Shown: positions 11,729 to 23,501, counted from the stretch's first letter. The stretch is DNA of 64,000 nt from Unio delphinus (GCA_029339505.1 JAQISU010000155.1:18382501-18446500); one strand, 5' to 3'. Numbers and translations are program-made. The notes: a model not told the origin generated them from the sequence alone.

Positions 11729-12485
11729 CATGAACTATAAATAGAACTGGGTTTTAACGGGAAATTTTAGTCTGCTTCTGAAACGTATTTTTCGTTTCAG
11801 TTCTCTTTTAAAAAAGATGATATACGACCGAGAGTTAGGGAAGAAGACCGAATGTTCGTGTTCAATTTCGCACCTTCAAAACTTAGCGAGTGGTGACGAT
11901 TTGCATGAAAACAGGGAGCCGTATGGGCTTAGGTAGGTGTTGATTTTTCTAACTTCTAGTAGAATACGTTTATTGAGTCACATACTATATAAGCGATTTC
12001 ATTATTTGCTGATATCAAATATCAATATGTGCTCACGGGAAGTGATATTTGCATTCTGTCAAAGACACCCTGAATCAAATGGGGGACCCTAAAGTAATTT
12101 GTGTCTGGTTTAAATACACAACCCAGCTTCAAAAGCATGAACGGCGGTAACTAGTGGAGCGACCGCCCCAGGCCCCGCGCTTCACGGCTACGGTCATCCT
12201 TGTGAGTTTGTAAAGTTATATTCTAGTCCCCGCGCGTTCATGATCTACTCTAGTCCCCGCGTACTCCTAACGCCACCTCTGTTCACAAGAAAGGGTTCCC
12301 CCCAGCTCAACACAAATTCCGATTCATTGGCGTAGCCCGCGGGTTGGTTGGGTGGGTGGTGGTATAAAATTTAACAAGAAGCTGTAAATACTACAAATGA
12401 CATGCGTGATAATAATGAGAAAATAATTATTGGATTCGTCTTCAATAATTGCAGGGTGTACGTCCCCATTCCACATTCAGAGCCA
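11729..12485. other. Non-coding stretch with GC-rich patch
   Basis: A GC-rich segment at about 12140-12300 repeats TCTAGTCCCCGCG twice and reads like the edge of an old repeat. No gene is supported. Confidence 0.4.
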
Positions 12486-12573
12486 CAGGGGCTCGTATCG
12501 TTGTTTATAATTGAACTATCATACATATATACACGTATGACAGGTCAATTATACAAAACGACATGAGCCCCTG
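12486..12573. mobile_element. Mini fold-back, CAGGGGCTCGTAT family
   Basis: An 88-bp near-perfect hairpin: CAGGGGCTCGTATCGTTG and TATAATTGA pair with TCAATTATA and CGACATGAGCCCCTG. It is a short derivative of the family seen at 8662-9171. It ends about 20 bp left of the unit 1 duplication boundary. Confidence 0.8.
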
Positions 12574-12832
12574 CGTCATCAACGGCGGGAAGAGCTAAAC
12601 GTTACACTCAGCAATGGATCGATCAATTCAAGGTCTTTTAAACAATATATGCATGCTACGTTTTAAATACTGTAAAAATACAATACTATAAATGCGTAAA
12701 TGTTGCAGAATGTGGTCTTGTACACGTTGGTCGGGTTCGTGGCAGTAAATCAGTAGATACAAGGAAACACTCATGATTTCACGATATTGGTTTTATTGGC
12801 GTCACATCAAATTACATTAAAGTTAGCTATGC

Positions 12833-13142
12833 GGACCGCTCCAGTGGTCTAGTGGTTAAAGCGTCAGCCTCAAATGCGGGAGATCGCTGAGTTTAACCCA
12901 GTTAAAGTAATATTAAATCACTATATAAATGGTACAAACAGTTGCCTCGCTAGGCGCTCAGTATTAAGAGGCTGGTGTTAAGACTGGTTGACCTGGTGTC
13001 ATGATAATTCGAGTGGGTGGGACAAGTTGCTACATGTCTGCGGCATGATGCCTCGGTCCTAGATATCACTATAAACTGCCACACTAAAGATGTAGCGAGA
13101 TGACTAAAACATTGTTAAAGGTACGTTAAAATCCAAATCACA
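12833..13142 (+). mobile_element. SINE-A copy (unit 1)
   Basis: The head reads GACCGCTCCAGTGGTCTAGT, the body has CAGTTGCCTCGCTAGGCGCT and GGTGTCATGATAATTCGAG, and the tail GTACGTTAAAATCCAAATCA. The orthologous copy is at 22898-23214, so insertion predates the duplication. The B-box is mutated here (GAGTTTAACCC). Confidence 0.9.
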
Positions 13143-13437
13143 TATACACAAACTTAACTTGCATCAAATTATACCCAGAAAATAGAATAAAACAATACCC
13201 TAATTATTTGAAAACTAGTCAACTCACAATATTCCATACTGTAACGATGACATCTTGTGTTGTCATTTAGAAAGAAAGAACTTGCCAAAGATAGACAGAT
13301 AAGAAAGGACCATGTTAAATACATGGACAGCTAGCAAGCACTAAAATAACAAAGAATATAGTTTAGATATCGAAAATCATAATATGTATCGTTACAGCTG
13401 CACTTCATGATAGGTAGGTACCAAAACAAGCCTTAGA

Positions 13438-13438
<1 letters not shown>

Positions 13439-13476
<38 letters not shown>
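13439..13476. repeat. (CT)n microsatellite (unit 1)
   Basis: About 18 CT units. The matching tract in unit 2 (23503-23567) is longer. Confidence 0.95.
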
Positions 13477-13478
<2 letters not shown>

Positions 13479-13746
13479 AGTTATTATTTATTATTTCTTA
13501 AGTTTTTGAAATAATATTCAACCACTAAACTAAGTAACTTGTGGACATTCTTTCATCACACCACATGACAAATTACTTCAGCACAATGTAATTACAAATT
13601 ATAATTACCCTATCATTGGAATTCGGGTCTCCATATTGCTAGTAGTTACATTACTTTGTCTTTTTGTATTTTCTTTATGTGAAGATATATACAACAATGA
13701 ACACAGAATAAACAAAGTTCCTTACAGGGAGCAAACTCTAGGAAGC

Positions 13747-14540
13747 GAACTGACCGATCCGATAGAATAAATGGTTAGAGTGTCCGCATCGGAAACGAGA
13801 GTTCGCGGGTTCAAACCCAGACCAGTTCATACCAGAGACTTACAAAGAGGGCACTAGCAGTTGCCTCGCAATGCTTTATGCAATAAGTGGTTAGTGTTAG
13901 GACTGGTCAGTCTGTTATCCGGATAATGTGACTGGGTGGGACATGATGATACATGTCTGTGGCATTGCGCCCAGCGTTAGGCATCACTATAACCTGGACA
14001 CTGCAGATATCGTACTGATATTAGGGCATAACCGACTTTTGATCCGGAAATCGGATTCTACCGGATAGTATGAACTTCCGATTAATCGGAGTCGGACAAG
14101 GCAGGAACGACCGATTCGGATAGCAAAAATAATAAAGTTGAATTTCTATAGCACCGTGTCTAACACTACGTGTCATTCGATAGTGCGTTAATAAAGTTAA
14201 ATAAGAAGTCAGAAAAGTCCAATATGGTCAACACAACCACGCTGTGAGACAATCTATTTGAACTGGCGGGTAAAAACCGGAAATGAAGCCGGATATGGTA
14301 AAGTACTAAGTAACATGCTAGACACGGCAAAACCAGATACCAGAAACCCGGAAACGGAAGATGAAAGTTTTTAGAAAAAAAATACGGATTTAGCATTTCC
14401 GATTAATCGAATCGTATCCGGAATCGGAAAAATTTCATGCCCAAAATCCGAAATCGGAAATCGGTAGAAAAATGCAAATCGGTTATGCCCTAACTGATAT
14501 GACTGAAAACTTGCTAACTCTAATTTCAAAATCCAAATCA
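13747..14540 (+). mobile_element. SINE-A copy interrupted by a MITE (unit 1)
   Basis: The head has GGTTAGAGTGTCCGC and CGCGGGTTCAAACCC, and the body runs to GCAGATATCGTACTGATAT at 14021. SINE sequence resumes at 14493 with ACTGATATGACTGAAAACTTG and ends in AAATCCAAATCAAA. The intact counterpart in unit 2 is at 25167-25478. Confidence 0.9.
14022..14492. mobile_element. hAT-like MITE inserted in a SINE, with empty-site proof
   Basis: A 471-bp element with inverted ends TAGGGCATAACCGA and TCGGTTATGCCCTA. It is flanked by an exact 8-bp duplication, ACTGATAT (14014-14021 and 14493-14500). The paralogous site in unit 2 (25432-25439) carries one ACTGATAT and no insert. The 8-bp duplication and a TAGGG end fit the hAT superfamily. 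Repeated CGGAAATCGG-type motifs lie near both ends. No transposase frame is present. Confidence 0.95.
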
Positions 14541-15144
14541 AACACACATACACAATTCATGAAACAGTACAAATGTGTACATTGGCCTACTTTTTGACAA
14601 TAATACATTTACGACTACATTTCCGTATGAATATGTTAGCACGGAAATATCCACTTCATCAAACAAGTTTGCAAAACTTACACGGAATTTCGTAACAAGT
14701 ATGTGAACTGTCTCCATTGAAAACTGAGATTATACACAAATATCTAAGGGCTCATCCCTCTTTGTTATTTAGTTATGTACAGCAGGAATACTAATTTTCA
14801 GTGGCATGTTCCTCGTAAGTTGTCCACAATTTCTGGAATGCTGTTTCATTTGGAGCAATTACACTCTGATTTAGATATTTAGATTTAGATATTTGGACAG
14901 GTATTTTCGGGTGACGTAATATGCAAATAACAAAAGGTCATTTTCAGATCAGGGAACATGATCGTATGATATCACCGCAAAGAATCAACTAAGAAGGTTC
15001 ATGGATAATTGATGTCTTACCGTTGTGAATGATGCAATACTGTACTAACACAGTTTAGATGGGCTTTTCATATTTCCGCGTCTACAACGATACTACTTTC
15101 TCTTTTGATTTTCCTCCCCTGGTTTGTAGAATGTCAATGATCCC

Positions 15145-15330
15145 TCATACGGCGGCGTAGTAGTTAGCATGCCAAACTCGTTAACAAACGGGCGTGGGTT
15201 CGAATCCGTAATCAGATCAACCAGAGTCGGCTTTAGTGGTTTGCCCTTGAAGCATGGCACCTTATTTCAGTTTTGCTTCAGCGCTTTAAGAACCTTCATG
15301 TGTTGCTGTGCCGTAAAACACCAAATCAAA
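15145..15330 (+). mobile_element. SINE-C (tRNA-derived), unit 1
   Basis: The tRNA-like head has GGCGTAGTAGTTAGCATG (A-box region) and GTGGGTTCGAATCCG (B-box). The body has GTCGGCTTTAGTGGTTTG, and the tail GCTGTGCCGTAAAACACC followed by AAATCAAA. The head and body differ from SINE-A and SINE-B. The second copy is its duplicate at 26090-26273. Confidence 0.8.
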
Positions 15331-15481
15331 CCTCTTGATTTCCCGAAATACAATGTATGACGTGGGATTATTTGCGCAATTACATATAACTTGTACTAGG
15401 GTATATTTGGGATGGACGATGTGTTCAGTTAAAATACGATTTACACAAAATGCATCTCTCTAAATAAAATGCAACTAATTT

Positions 15482-15534
<53 letters not shown>

Positions 15535-15546
15535 TGTGTGTGTGTG
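15482..15546. repeat. (TG)n microsatellite (unit 1)
   Basis: About 32 TG units with one TA interruption. The unit 2 tract (26424-26452) is shorter. Confidence 0.95.
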
Positions 15547-15745
15547 ATTATAATTTTTATCGTAGCTGTAACAATTTTTCAGTCATATCCCAATGCTGTC
15601 TGCATTGAGGCAGTTTATAGTGATCTCTAGCACTGGGGCATCATGCCGCAAACATCTAGCATGATGTCCCACCCGGTCACATTATCCTGACACCAGGACG
15701 ACCAGTCCTAACAAAAGACAGCTGTTAGTACCATTTTTGTAACAA
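15547..15745 (-). mobile_element. SINE-A, 5'-truncated, minus strand (unit 1)
   Basis: Reverse complement of the SINE-A 3' two-thirds: AGCTGTAACAATTTTTCAGT, GAGGCAGTTTATAGTGAT, CATCATGCCGCAAACAT, then CAGCTGTTAGTACCATTTTT. The tRNA-like head is missing. The duplicate is at 26455-26660. Confidence 0.85.
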
Positions 15746-15954
15746 CTACCTTGATAGGAGTACAGTATTGCGGAATAATGAAGCCTAACGAGTTTAAATT
15801 TACGGCCCATAACACTATCGAATTTAGCATTCTGCAACGTTTTTACCTAGCAACGTAAAAAAATTTAACGTCTAAAATTTATTTTTAGCAGAAAGCACAT
15901 CTGAGCAACAAAGTTTGCAATAAAACGTGATAAAACGAAAAAAATTACCAAGGA

Positions 15955-16440
15955 CAAATATTAATAATAATAAGAATAATGAGGATTGTGTATAGCGCTT
16001 AATCTCTAAAAGAAATAAGCGCGTTACAACATTAGAAAAAACACATATAACATCAAAAAGATTTATAATGATATTTAAAAACCCCAGATGAAATTCGAAA
16101 ACATAAAACATGTTAAAAATATTTAAGGTAGGGAAAATGATTAGGTCTTTAAGTTTGTTCTTGCAGTTGAAATAGGTGAGTTTTAAGACCACTCTTGAAT
16201 GGAATCACTGTCTTTATGTCTAAGTTCAGTGACAATTCGTTCCAAGTTGCTGTGCCCTGGTATGCAAAAGAACGCTGTCCATGACTTCGTTTTCATATTG
16301 GGAATAATGAGTGTACAATTGTCAGAAGAGGAGCGTAAGTATCTTGCTGGTGTGTACACATGGTTGAGGTCGGATGGGTATGTTTGACTGGAGTCGGTCA
16401 GTGATATATTAGAATGAAATATTGTTCACTCGTTTGTTTT
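15955..16440 (-). pseudogene. LINE 3' end, minus strand, decayed (unit 1)
   Basis: Reverse strand. The 3' end has a short ATT-rich tail (15958-15980) beside AGCGCTATACACAATCC. Upstream is a frameshifted version of the C-terminal peptide seen better at 27066-27300 (YLRSSSDNCTLIIP homologue). The frame is broken here, for example by an inserted G/T change near 16225. Fragments of this shape are typical of CR1/L2-type elements. Confidence 0.75.
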
Positions 16441-16582
16441 GTTGTCCATACCAAGAGGAATCCCCCAGATTGTTTCCACCCCACCACCGAAAACAATACC
16501 GCTATTTATCCCTTCCGTAACATATAAAAGAGACATAATTACACGCTGACCGTATTTATTTGCCCTTATTTTGTAAAGGGTC

Positions 16583-16615
<33 letters not shown>

Positions 16616-16690
16616 GAGAAACTTTTCGAGGTCATCGCTTTTCACGCATGCGATTACAATATAATGAATGCTTAACAAATAATCAAAAGC

Positions 16691-16945
16691 GGGGGCCCCG
16701 AGCGGTCAAAATCGCTCTTCGTTACGGATCACTGCCATCTCACCTCTGTCTGCGTGGGTTCGAGTCTCAGATTCGGCCAATGTGGATATGTGAGAAAGCT
16801 TACCAGTAGCTTCTCGTGGTTCGGTGGTTCTTTCCGTCGGGTTTCCCGGGTTCTTCCTCCCCTATTAATACTGGACGCCATGTATAGCCTATCTTGAGCT
16901 GAAAAATAGCGTTAAACCCTACAACAACAACAACAACAACAACCA
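16691..16945 (+). mobile_element. SINE-B (tRNA-Leu/Ser-like head), unit 1 copy 1
   Basis: Head GGGGCCCCGAGCGGTCAAAA; better copies read GAGTGGCCGAGTGGTCAAAA, like a tRNA-Leu or tRNA-Ser A-box. B-box GTGGGTTCGAGTCTC. Body CAGTAGCTTCTCGTGG and GGTTTCCCGGGTTCTTCCTC, then CGCCATGTATAGCCTAT, tail AGCGTTAAACCCT and (CAA)n. The duplicate is at 27629-27865. Confidence 0.88.
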
Positions 16946-17353
16946 TAATCAAAAGCTGAACTGTTATTCCAGGTATCATATCAATACGAAACACTAAATT
17001 GTGAACCAGGTATAACAATGTAACTTGTGGTTTCTTTTTAGTAGGGATATAACAGTACAGCGATAGGTATCAGTAATCTCAATATTTTCGTGACAATTCA
17101 ATGCATTATATCGCCATCCCCGTATTTTGATATGTACAATACAACCTAAACACGAGAGGCATGTATGTAATTTAATAAACACTTTAAATAAATTGGACAA
17201 AGTTTGTAAGATTTATCGACAGATGTTGATTATTCATATTGTATCGATTGTTTTTGTTAATTATTGTTCGTCTTAATAATGAAATCTCTAATTTATTCTC
17301 ACTTAAAAGTAAAACGATACTTAGGTTCTACTGAACTGTAACAATAAGTGAAT

Positions 17354-17597
17354 GGGCCCCGAGTGGCCGAGTGGTCAAAAGCGCTTACTGTTACAGATCA
17401 CTGCCGTCTCACCTCTGTCTGCGTGGGTTCGAGTCTAAGATTCGGCTAATGAAGTTATGTGAGAAAACTTGCCAGTAGCTTCTCGTGGGTCAGTGGTTCT
17501 TTCCGGAGGTTTTCTCGGGTTCTTCCTCCACCAATAATACTGGCCGCCATGTATCGTGTGCGTTAATAGCGTTAAGCCCTAAAACAAACGAACAATA
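17354..17597 (+). mobile_element. SINE-B, unit 1 copy 2
   Basis: The best-preserved head, GGGCCCCGAGTGGCCGAGTG, with the B-box GTGGGTTCGAGTCTA. The 3' end is AGCGTTAAGCCCTAAAACAA. The duplicate is at 28275-28515. Confidence 0.88.
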
Positions 17598-18040
17598 AGT
17601 GAAGCTCATCAGATGTAGTTCACATGAAAACAAACTCAGGATACATATCGCATCGTGCCCAACATATCATGATGCATACTACATAACAGCGTTAGTGATG
17701 ATATACACCGCCCTAATTTATAGAAAGATGTGACATCTTTTCATTCTTCATTTTCATCGAGCGTTTTCATAGAAGTGTGGGAAAATTGTGATACAGCAGC
17801 ACATATGTGGTTACTTTGACTAGTCTCCTACACCGTTAAATCTCACAACTTGTAAACTCGATGAATACGATATACACGAGACTCAAAATATTACATCGGC
17901 GTATTCAAATATCTTTGGGACAGATAATAAATATTAGTTTGCAGGGTACAAGGTAGCGTCCACTGGCTTTCGTATCGTATTAACAAATATAGTACAGCAC
18001 AGCACAGTACAGTAAAATAAAAACTTGATAAACGTGAGCG

Positions 18041-18062
18041 TATTTTTTTTTTTTTTTTTTTT
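18041..18062. repeat. Poly-T tract (unit 1)
   Basis: About 22 T. Only about 9 T at the matching place in unit 2 (31297-31305), so this is a length-unstable homopolymer. Confidence 0.9.
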
Positions 18063-18091
18063 GTATAGCGGATTAATGAATATTTTATCAT

Positions 18092-18260
18092 GGTAGTGAT
18101 GGTTTAAAGCGCTCGCATTTACCGACCACTGCCATTTCACCTCTGTCCGCGTAGGTTCATGTCTCGGGCTCGGCCAATGTGAGTATGTGAGAAAGCTACC
18201 AATAGTTTCTCGTGGGTCAGTGCTTCTTACCAGTTATAATGGCCGCCATGCATATCCTTT
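18092..18260 (+). mobile_element. SINE-B, degenerate, unit 1 copy 3
   Basis: Retains AAAGCGCTCGCATTTACC, CACTGCCATTTCACCTCTGT, GGCTCGGCCAATGTGAGT and AATGGCCGCCATG. The 5' head and 3' tail are lost. The duplicate is at 31336-31502. Confidence 0.8.
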
Positions 18261-18754
18261 TTTTTGGTAGCAAATAGAACAGACTAATATATAAGATGCT
18301 CAAGACAATAGATATATGGTTCTTACAACATTATTAATTTAATAATAGAAGCTTTAAACATCATGCCTAATTATTTTTATAGTTCGCATAGTACTCCGGA
18401 AAATCTTGTTTTAGACTTAACTCAGGACATAAGGATATCAAAACATGATATAAAATATATGATTGCAAATATTTTTGTTTAGCATACAATTATCCGATTA
18501 ATTAATTATTAATCATACAAGTTGTGTTTTTTTCCCTACAAAGATATACATTCCATTATTAATAAAATTTCGATATGACATCTCTTGTACATTTTTAACA
18601 AATTTTTAAGTTCATTTCCCTTTGAGTTGAACAAATTGTAAGATGAGATCCGTCAAAAAAGTCGTAGCACAAGTCCTAAATTATAGTATTGCGATTGAAG
18701 GCCAATCTTTAATGTACCACATACTGTAGATATACCGAATAAATCTGACAACAC

Positions 18755-18758
<4 letters not shown>

Positions 18759-18807
<49 letters not shown>
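18759..18807. repeat. (CT)n microsatellite (unit 1)
   Basis: About 24 CT units. Counterpart at 32005-32058. Confidence 0.95.
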
Positions 18808-18810
<3 letters not shown>

Positions 18811-19065
18811 TCTCAGCATAATAAATAGTTTAATTTAACGTTAAGATGTCTACTGCAAACTGGATATGTTAGTTTACAATGGAGATGAGCTTGTAATTTG
18901 TACAAATTTTATCCAATCCACTATCTTATATATTACAATTTTCGGCCATATAATATGTTTAAACAATAACTGTGACACGCTACCCCCACCCCACCCCAAC
19001 CCCGCAACAAACTAACAACCGTACTCTCTCCCCACCCCAACAACCGTGCTATTTTCTATCACGTT

Positions 19066-19527
19066 TTAAGGATCATCAGGAAACTGCATCGAGTTAAAAG
19101 CTTCATAAAAAACGCGCATACAGGTGACTCGGTTTAGACTACGTGTACCGGGACTTTTCATAATTGTATCTGTTTGTGATGAAATCCAATCCGTGCACCG
19201 ATATATCACGATGTACGGATTTCCCATGTCCTGGATATCCAGCTGCACTAGGAATGACAACATATAATGAATTTCCACCTTAAAGTTATTCTAAATCTAC
19301 TATATTCATGCTTCAGTTAGATTACCTAACTTAGTTATCCTGCCCATTGTATGCGGTACTTGTACATGTTTACATCTTTCTAAATTTTCGAAAGCTAATG
19401 CTTGTGCCGACATCATTTGGGTTTTTCCAGTTGAGTCACGTGACACAACGAATCCTAATAAACGTACGACGTTAACATATAACGGTACTGTTATAGGTAA
19501 AGGCTCCATTACAGGTGAATGGAACAA
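19066..19527 (-). other. Minus-strand paired open frames, unidentified (unit 1)
   Basis: Two frames read on the minus strand, 73 codons (19527-19306) then 70 codons (19278-19066), separated by stops over 27 bp. Peptide landmarks are PVMEPLPITVPLYVNVVR, MSAQALAFENLERCKHVQ and DMGNPYIVIYRCTDWIS. The composition looks more protein-like than the surroundings, but no family is recognised. In unit 2 the first frame gains a stop after FENL and a 6-bp insertion, so at least that copy is not maintained. Old exon remnant or chance; not called a gene. Confidence 0.25.
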
Positions 19528-19959
19528 CAGTGCTGTTTTAATCTTTTCAAAGATGAACTTTAGAAAATAATGTTATAAAAGGTATGTATAACAGTAGTTA
19601 AAAATGTGTCTAATTTCACATGCGCTTTGGCATTTATGAGCTGCCTACAGGTAAAGCATTATATACTTTGGGATGTGCGTAGCAGACAGACATCCTCATT
19701 ACACTGTGTAAAATAGAGTTCGCTCAGTCTGATTATATTTGAGGTCATACATAATGAAGATCGCACATGTGGCAATACACTTTCGTGTCTTGTTGAAGTC
19801 AGTGGCTCGCTTTTTGTTGTTGCCTACCAGATAAGCTGTTGCATTTTTCTTTTAGAAGGAATTATTATTAGTACAATCGGAATTTGTTCCTAGTCACATT
19901 GGAAATATCACAGTATTGTTTGTATATTATAACATAAAGTATACTTAGTAATATAAAAC

Positions 19960-19961
<2 letters not shown>

Positions 19962-20034
<73 letters not shown>
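19962..20034. repeat. (AT)n microsatellite (unit 1)
   Basis: About 36 AT units. Counterpart at 33220-33295. Confidence 0.95.
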
Positions 20035-20036
<2 letters not shown>

Positions 20037-20656
20037 TGTTTACCGCGTGATGTTTTGAAACACGCTACAAACAAGCACAGGCGACTCAACTAAGATGACG
20101 TGTTCAGTCTGTCAAGTGGCCTAGATTGACCTAGTTTTTCCAAACTTTTGCAACTTTTGTCAGACTCAGATTTTCTTTACTTTTTCCAAAATGACCTGTC
20201 TGTTCCAAATTTTGTTCAGTGATATGTTGAAAATTGATTATTCGTAACTTGCTTGCACCTGCTCTAATTTAAGCTTCAGCTTTATAAAGTTCATTTTAGT
20301 GTAAATATTGACATTTAAGACCGGAACTGTCTTTCTGTTATCGGAGTAGCTTTGTTGTGTTTACTGTGCCAGAGTCTGTTTAAATTTCACAGTAATAAAT
20401 TTGGCACCAGATACACGATTCATTTTCAAGGGGATTTCGGTTTGTTAAGGTTTCAACCTTAACAGGTGTCACTTTATGTACTAAGAGCAAGCTTAGGAAT
20501 ATTGTTACTTTGTTTGTATAAAATACGTATATTCAGAAATAAATACACAGTACACTTGAAACAAGTCAAAGTTTTAGATTTTTCTTCTACATAAATTGTT
20601 CAGTATACAGATGGTTTTAACCAATTGGTTCAAATAAACAAAAAAAAAATGTACAG

Positions 20657-20945
20657 GAATAGGTTATAGTGTCCGCCTCCGATGCAGGAGGTCGCAAGTT
20701 TGAACCTCACCTGAGTCATACCCGAGATTTATTTTTAAAGAAGGTGCCAGCGTCAGCCTCAATTGGCGCTCAGTATGTTAGGACAGGTCGGCCTGGTGTC
20801 AGGATAATGTGTCTGGTGGTACGTGATGCAACATACCTTCGGCATGATGCTCTAGTGCTAGACATTGCTATAAACTGCCAGTCTACCACACTGCAGACAT
20901 CACAGCGATATGACACATTTTAAAGCTACATGAAAATTTTAAATC
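20657..20945 (+). mobile_element. SINE-A copy (unit 1)
   Basis: The head begins at AGGTTATAGTGTCCGCC with B-box CAAGTTTGAACCTC. The body has GGCGCTCAGTATGTTAGGAC, GTGTCAGGATAATGTGTCTG and CTATAAACTGCC. It carries a small duplication (CTGCCAGTCTACCACACTGC) absent from most copies. Followed by a CA microsatellite. The duplicate is at 34334-34625. Confidence 0.85.
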
Positions 20946-20949
20946 ACAT

Positions 20950-20952
20950 CCA

Positions 20953-20991
<39 letters not shown>
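20950..20991. repeat. (CA)n microsatellite (unit 1)
   Basis: About 20 CA units with an ATA interruption, abutting the SINE-A tail. Probably grew from the SINE tail. Confidence 0.9.
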
Positions 20992-20993
<2 letters not shown>

Positions 20994-21341
20994 ATAAGTT
21001 CAATAACAAATTGAATCTTTGTTACTGATTATTGGGCTTTCGACTCCGATAGCAACTTTCCGATGACAAACAAACAAACGTTTATGTATTATTGTTCTCT
21101 ACAACGACCTCGTTATTCGTTTGAGATTTTATTTCATCCGGAATATATCATGGCCAGTATGTTAATATTTAAGTTCCTGCAAACATGAGTATTGCGTGTT
21201 CAAAAGATATGTTATGATATTTCAAGACAAATACTGATTGTATTAATTGTGAATAGAAATTTATATTTCTGACTCATTCATATAATTTATACATGATGGT
21301 TTCTCTGACGATAAGACAATGACGATAGCTTGTCTCAGTCA

Positions 21342-21478
21342 AGGACGTCATGAGGGAAGGGGAGGGGCAAATGCATGTGCTATAAAATTGCTGTGGCCTA
21401 AAGGTGAAAATTAATAAGCACGTGAAGTGTTGCCCCCCCCCCCCTCCCCTTTCCTGAAAAATTTAAATTAAGTCCCTT
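21342..21478. mobile_element. MITE-like ACGTCAT repeat (unit 1)
   Basis: AAGGACGTCATGAGGGAAGG at the left, a run of about 12 C, and AAATTAAGTCCCTT at the right. The body AAATGCATGTGCTATAAAAT is shared with 645-823. Flanks GTCTCAGTC and GTCTCAATA are similar but not identical. The duplicate is at 35009-35130. Confidence 0.55.
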
Positions 21479-22897
21479 GTCTCAATACAAAATTATTGCC
21501 GTAGCATCTGTTACTAGGACAAAATGACAGGAAACGAAATTGGTTATTGTAACGAGAGAGCTAAGTGTTTGTGCATATATATATTTATGCGATATAATTT
21601 GATATAACCTGTATTACTTTCATTATCAATACAGCGTAATACAATATGATCATACTCTTCAGTGTCAAGAGGTTGTATTTTCTTTGTGGTTTTTCTGTTT
21701 GTGTTATCTTGAAAAGTACATTTCAGTGTACTATAGGGTTAAAAATTTAAACAATATACATCTCAGAAGGTATAAATAATAATACCATGCTACAGTTTAA
21801 GGCTATTTCCATGAAATTAAAACCCTCCTATGCTCATTTAAGGTTTTAATTTACAGCCGCTTACAAAATTGGATAAATTCGTATGCAGTAATAATGCTTC
21901 TGAAACACAAATCAGCCAGTCGGAAAATCAGGGGCATAACCTCAGTAAACGACGCCAAGTGTCGCAGGAAATCAATTATTTCAATGTTTTCTCATTATAA
22001 AGTTAAATGTCAGATTTGGTTGATACTTGGATAAAGTTATGCTTGTGGAAAATAAAGACAGGAAGGCGGGCAATAATCGGACATAACTCCAGGAAATTAT
22101 GTTGTGGAATGCTGGAAACGAATTAATTTACGGTCTTCTTGTCATAAAACCAAACACAAAACGTCAATAAACCATAGTCAAGTTATACTGTTATAATCAA
22201 TGTGGGGGTTCGTATAATCGAGGCTTTAACACATTAACCCTGGAGGTTTTTGTTGTTTTCGCAAGAAGTGCGAGTAGGAAACACATGGGGGGGGGGGGCT
22301 ATTTCTGAATATATCCTAAAACATCGACTTCCAAGCAATTTTCCATTAGCCTTGTGCCTAGATGTGTTAGAAACATGGTTTTCCATTGGTTATTTTGCTC
22401 GCGCATGACCAGAAGGGCAAACGTTCGAGTTTTTTTAGTTTTGCTTAACGTACTTATTATTTTCGTTTCAAGACCACTCTTTATTCCAAATGCCCACCTT
22501 ATTCCCCTTTTTGCACAGGTTCACGTGTCTGTGTGCAGTTCAGACCGGTCTGCCTTAGACCTGAGACCACAAAGTCTAAAATCTGGACACAAAATCGGTT
22601 TCATGGGTAAGTCAAAAAAGAAAATAAGTAAATAGGCTTATAATATTTCTTTCTCAGCTAAACGTTACACTCAGCAATGGATCGATCAATTCAAGGTCTT
22701 TTAAACAATATATGCATGCTGCGTTTTAAATACTGTACAAAATACAATACTATAAATGCGTAAATGTTGCAGAATGTAGTCTTGTACACGATGGTCGGGT
22801 TCGTGGCAGTAAATCAGTAGATACAAGGAAACACTCATGATTTCACGATATTGGTTTTATTGGCGTCACATCAAATTACATTGAAGTTAACTATGCG

Positions 22898-23214
22898 GAC
22901 CGCTCCGGTGGTCTAGTGGTTAAAGCGCCCGCCTCAAATGCGGGAGATCGCGGGGTTTAACCCAGTTAAAGTAATATTAAATAACTATATGAATGGTACA
23001 AACAGTTGCCTCGCTAGGCGCTCAGTATTAAGAGGCTGGTGTTAAGACTGGTTGACCTGGTGTCATGATAATTCGAGTGGGTGGGACAAGTTGCTACATG
23101 TCTGCGGCATGATGCCTCGGTGCTAGATATCACTATAAACTGCCACACTAAAGATGTAGCGAGATGACTAAAACATTGTTAAAGGTACGTTAAAATCCAA
23201 ATCACATACTGTAT
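22898..23214 (+). mobile_element. SINE-A copy (unit 2)
   Basis: Duplicate of the copy at 12833, with a better A-box (GGTGGTCTAGTGGTTAAAGC). The B-box reads GGGGTTTAACCC. Body and tail as in unit 1. Confidence 0.9.
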
Positions 23215-23501
23215 ACACAAACTTAACTTGCATCAAATTATACCCAGAAAATGGAATAAAACAATACCCTAATTATTTGAAAACTAGTCAACTCACAATG
23301 TTCCATACTGTAACGATGACATCTTATGTTGTCATTTAGAAAGAAAGAACTTGCCAAAGATAGACAGATAAGATAGGACGATGTTAAATATATGGACAGC
23401 TAGCAAGAACTAAAATTATAAAAAATATAGATATTGAAAATCTGAATATGTATCGTTACAGCTGCACTTTTTGACAGGTAGTTACCAAAACAAACCTTAG
23501 A

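Larger units (their letters stand above)
12595..22657. repeat. Tandem segmental duplication, unit 1 (10.06 kb)
   Basis: From CTAAACGTTACACTCAGC at 12595 the sequence aligns collinearly with unit 2 starting at 22658. It runs to GGCTTATAATATTTCTTTCTCAG at 22657, where unit 2 begins immediately. Shared landmarks in the same order include SINE-A copies, the SINE-C, a LINE 3' fragment, three SINE-B copies, a pair of minus-strand frames and AT, GA, CT, TG and CA microsatellites. By eye, identity outside insertions is in the mid-90s percent. Confidence 0.95.
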
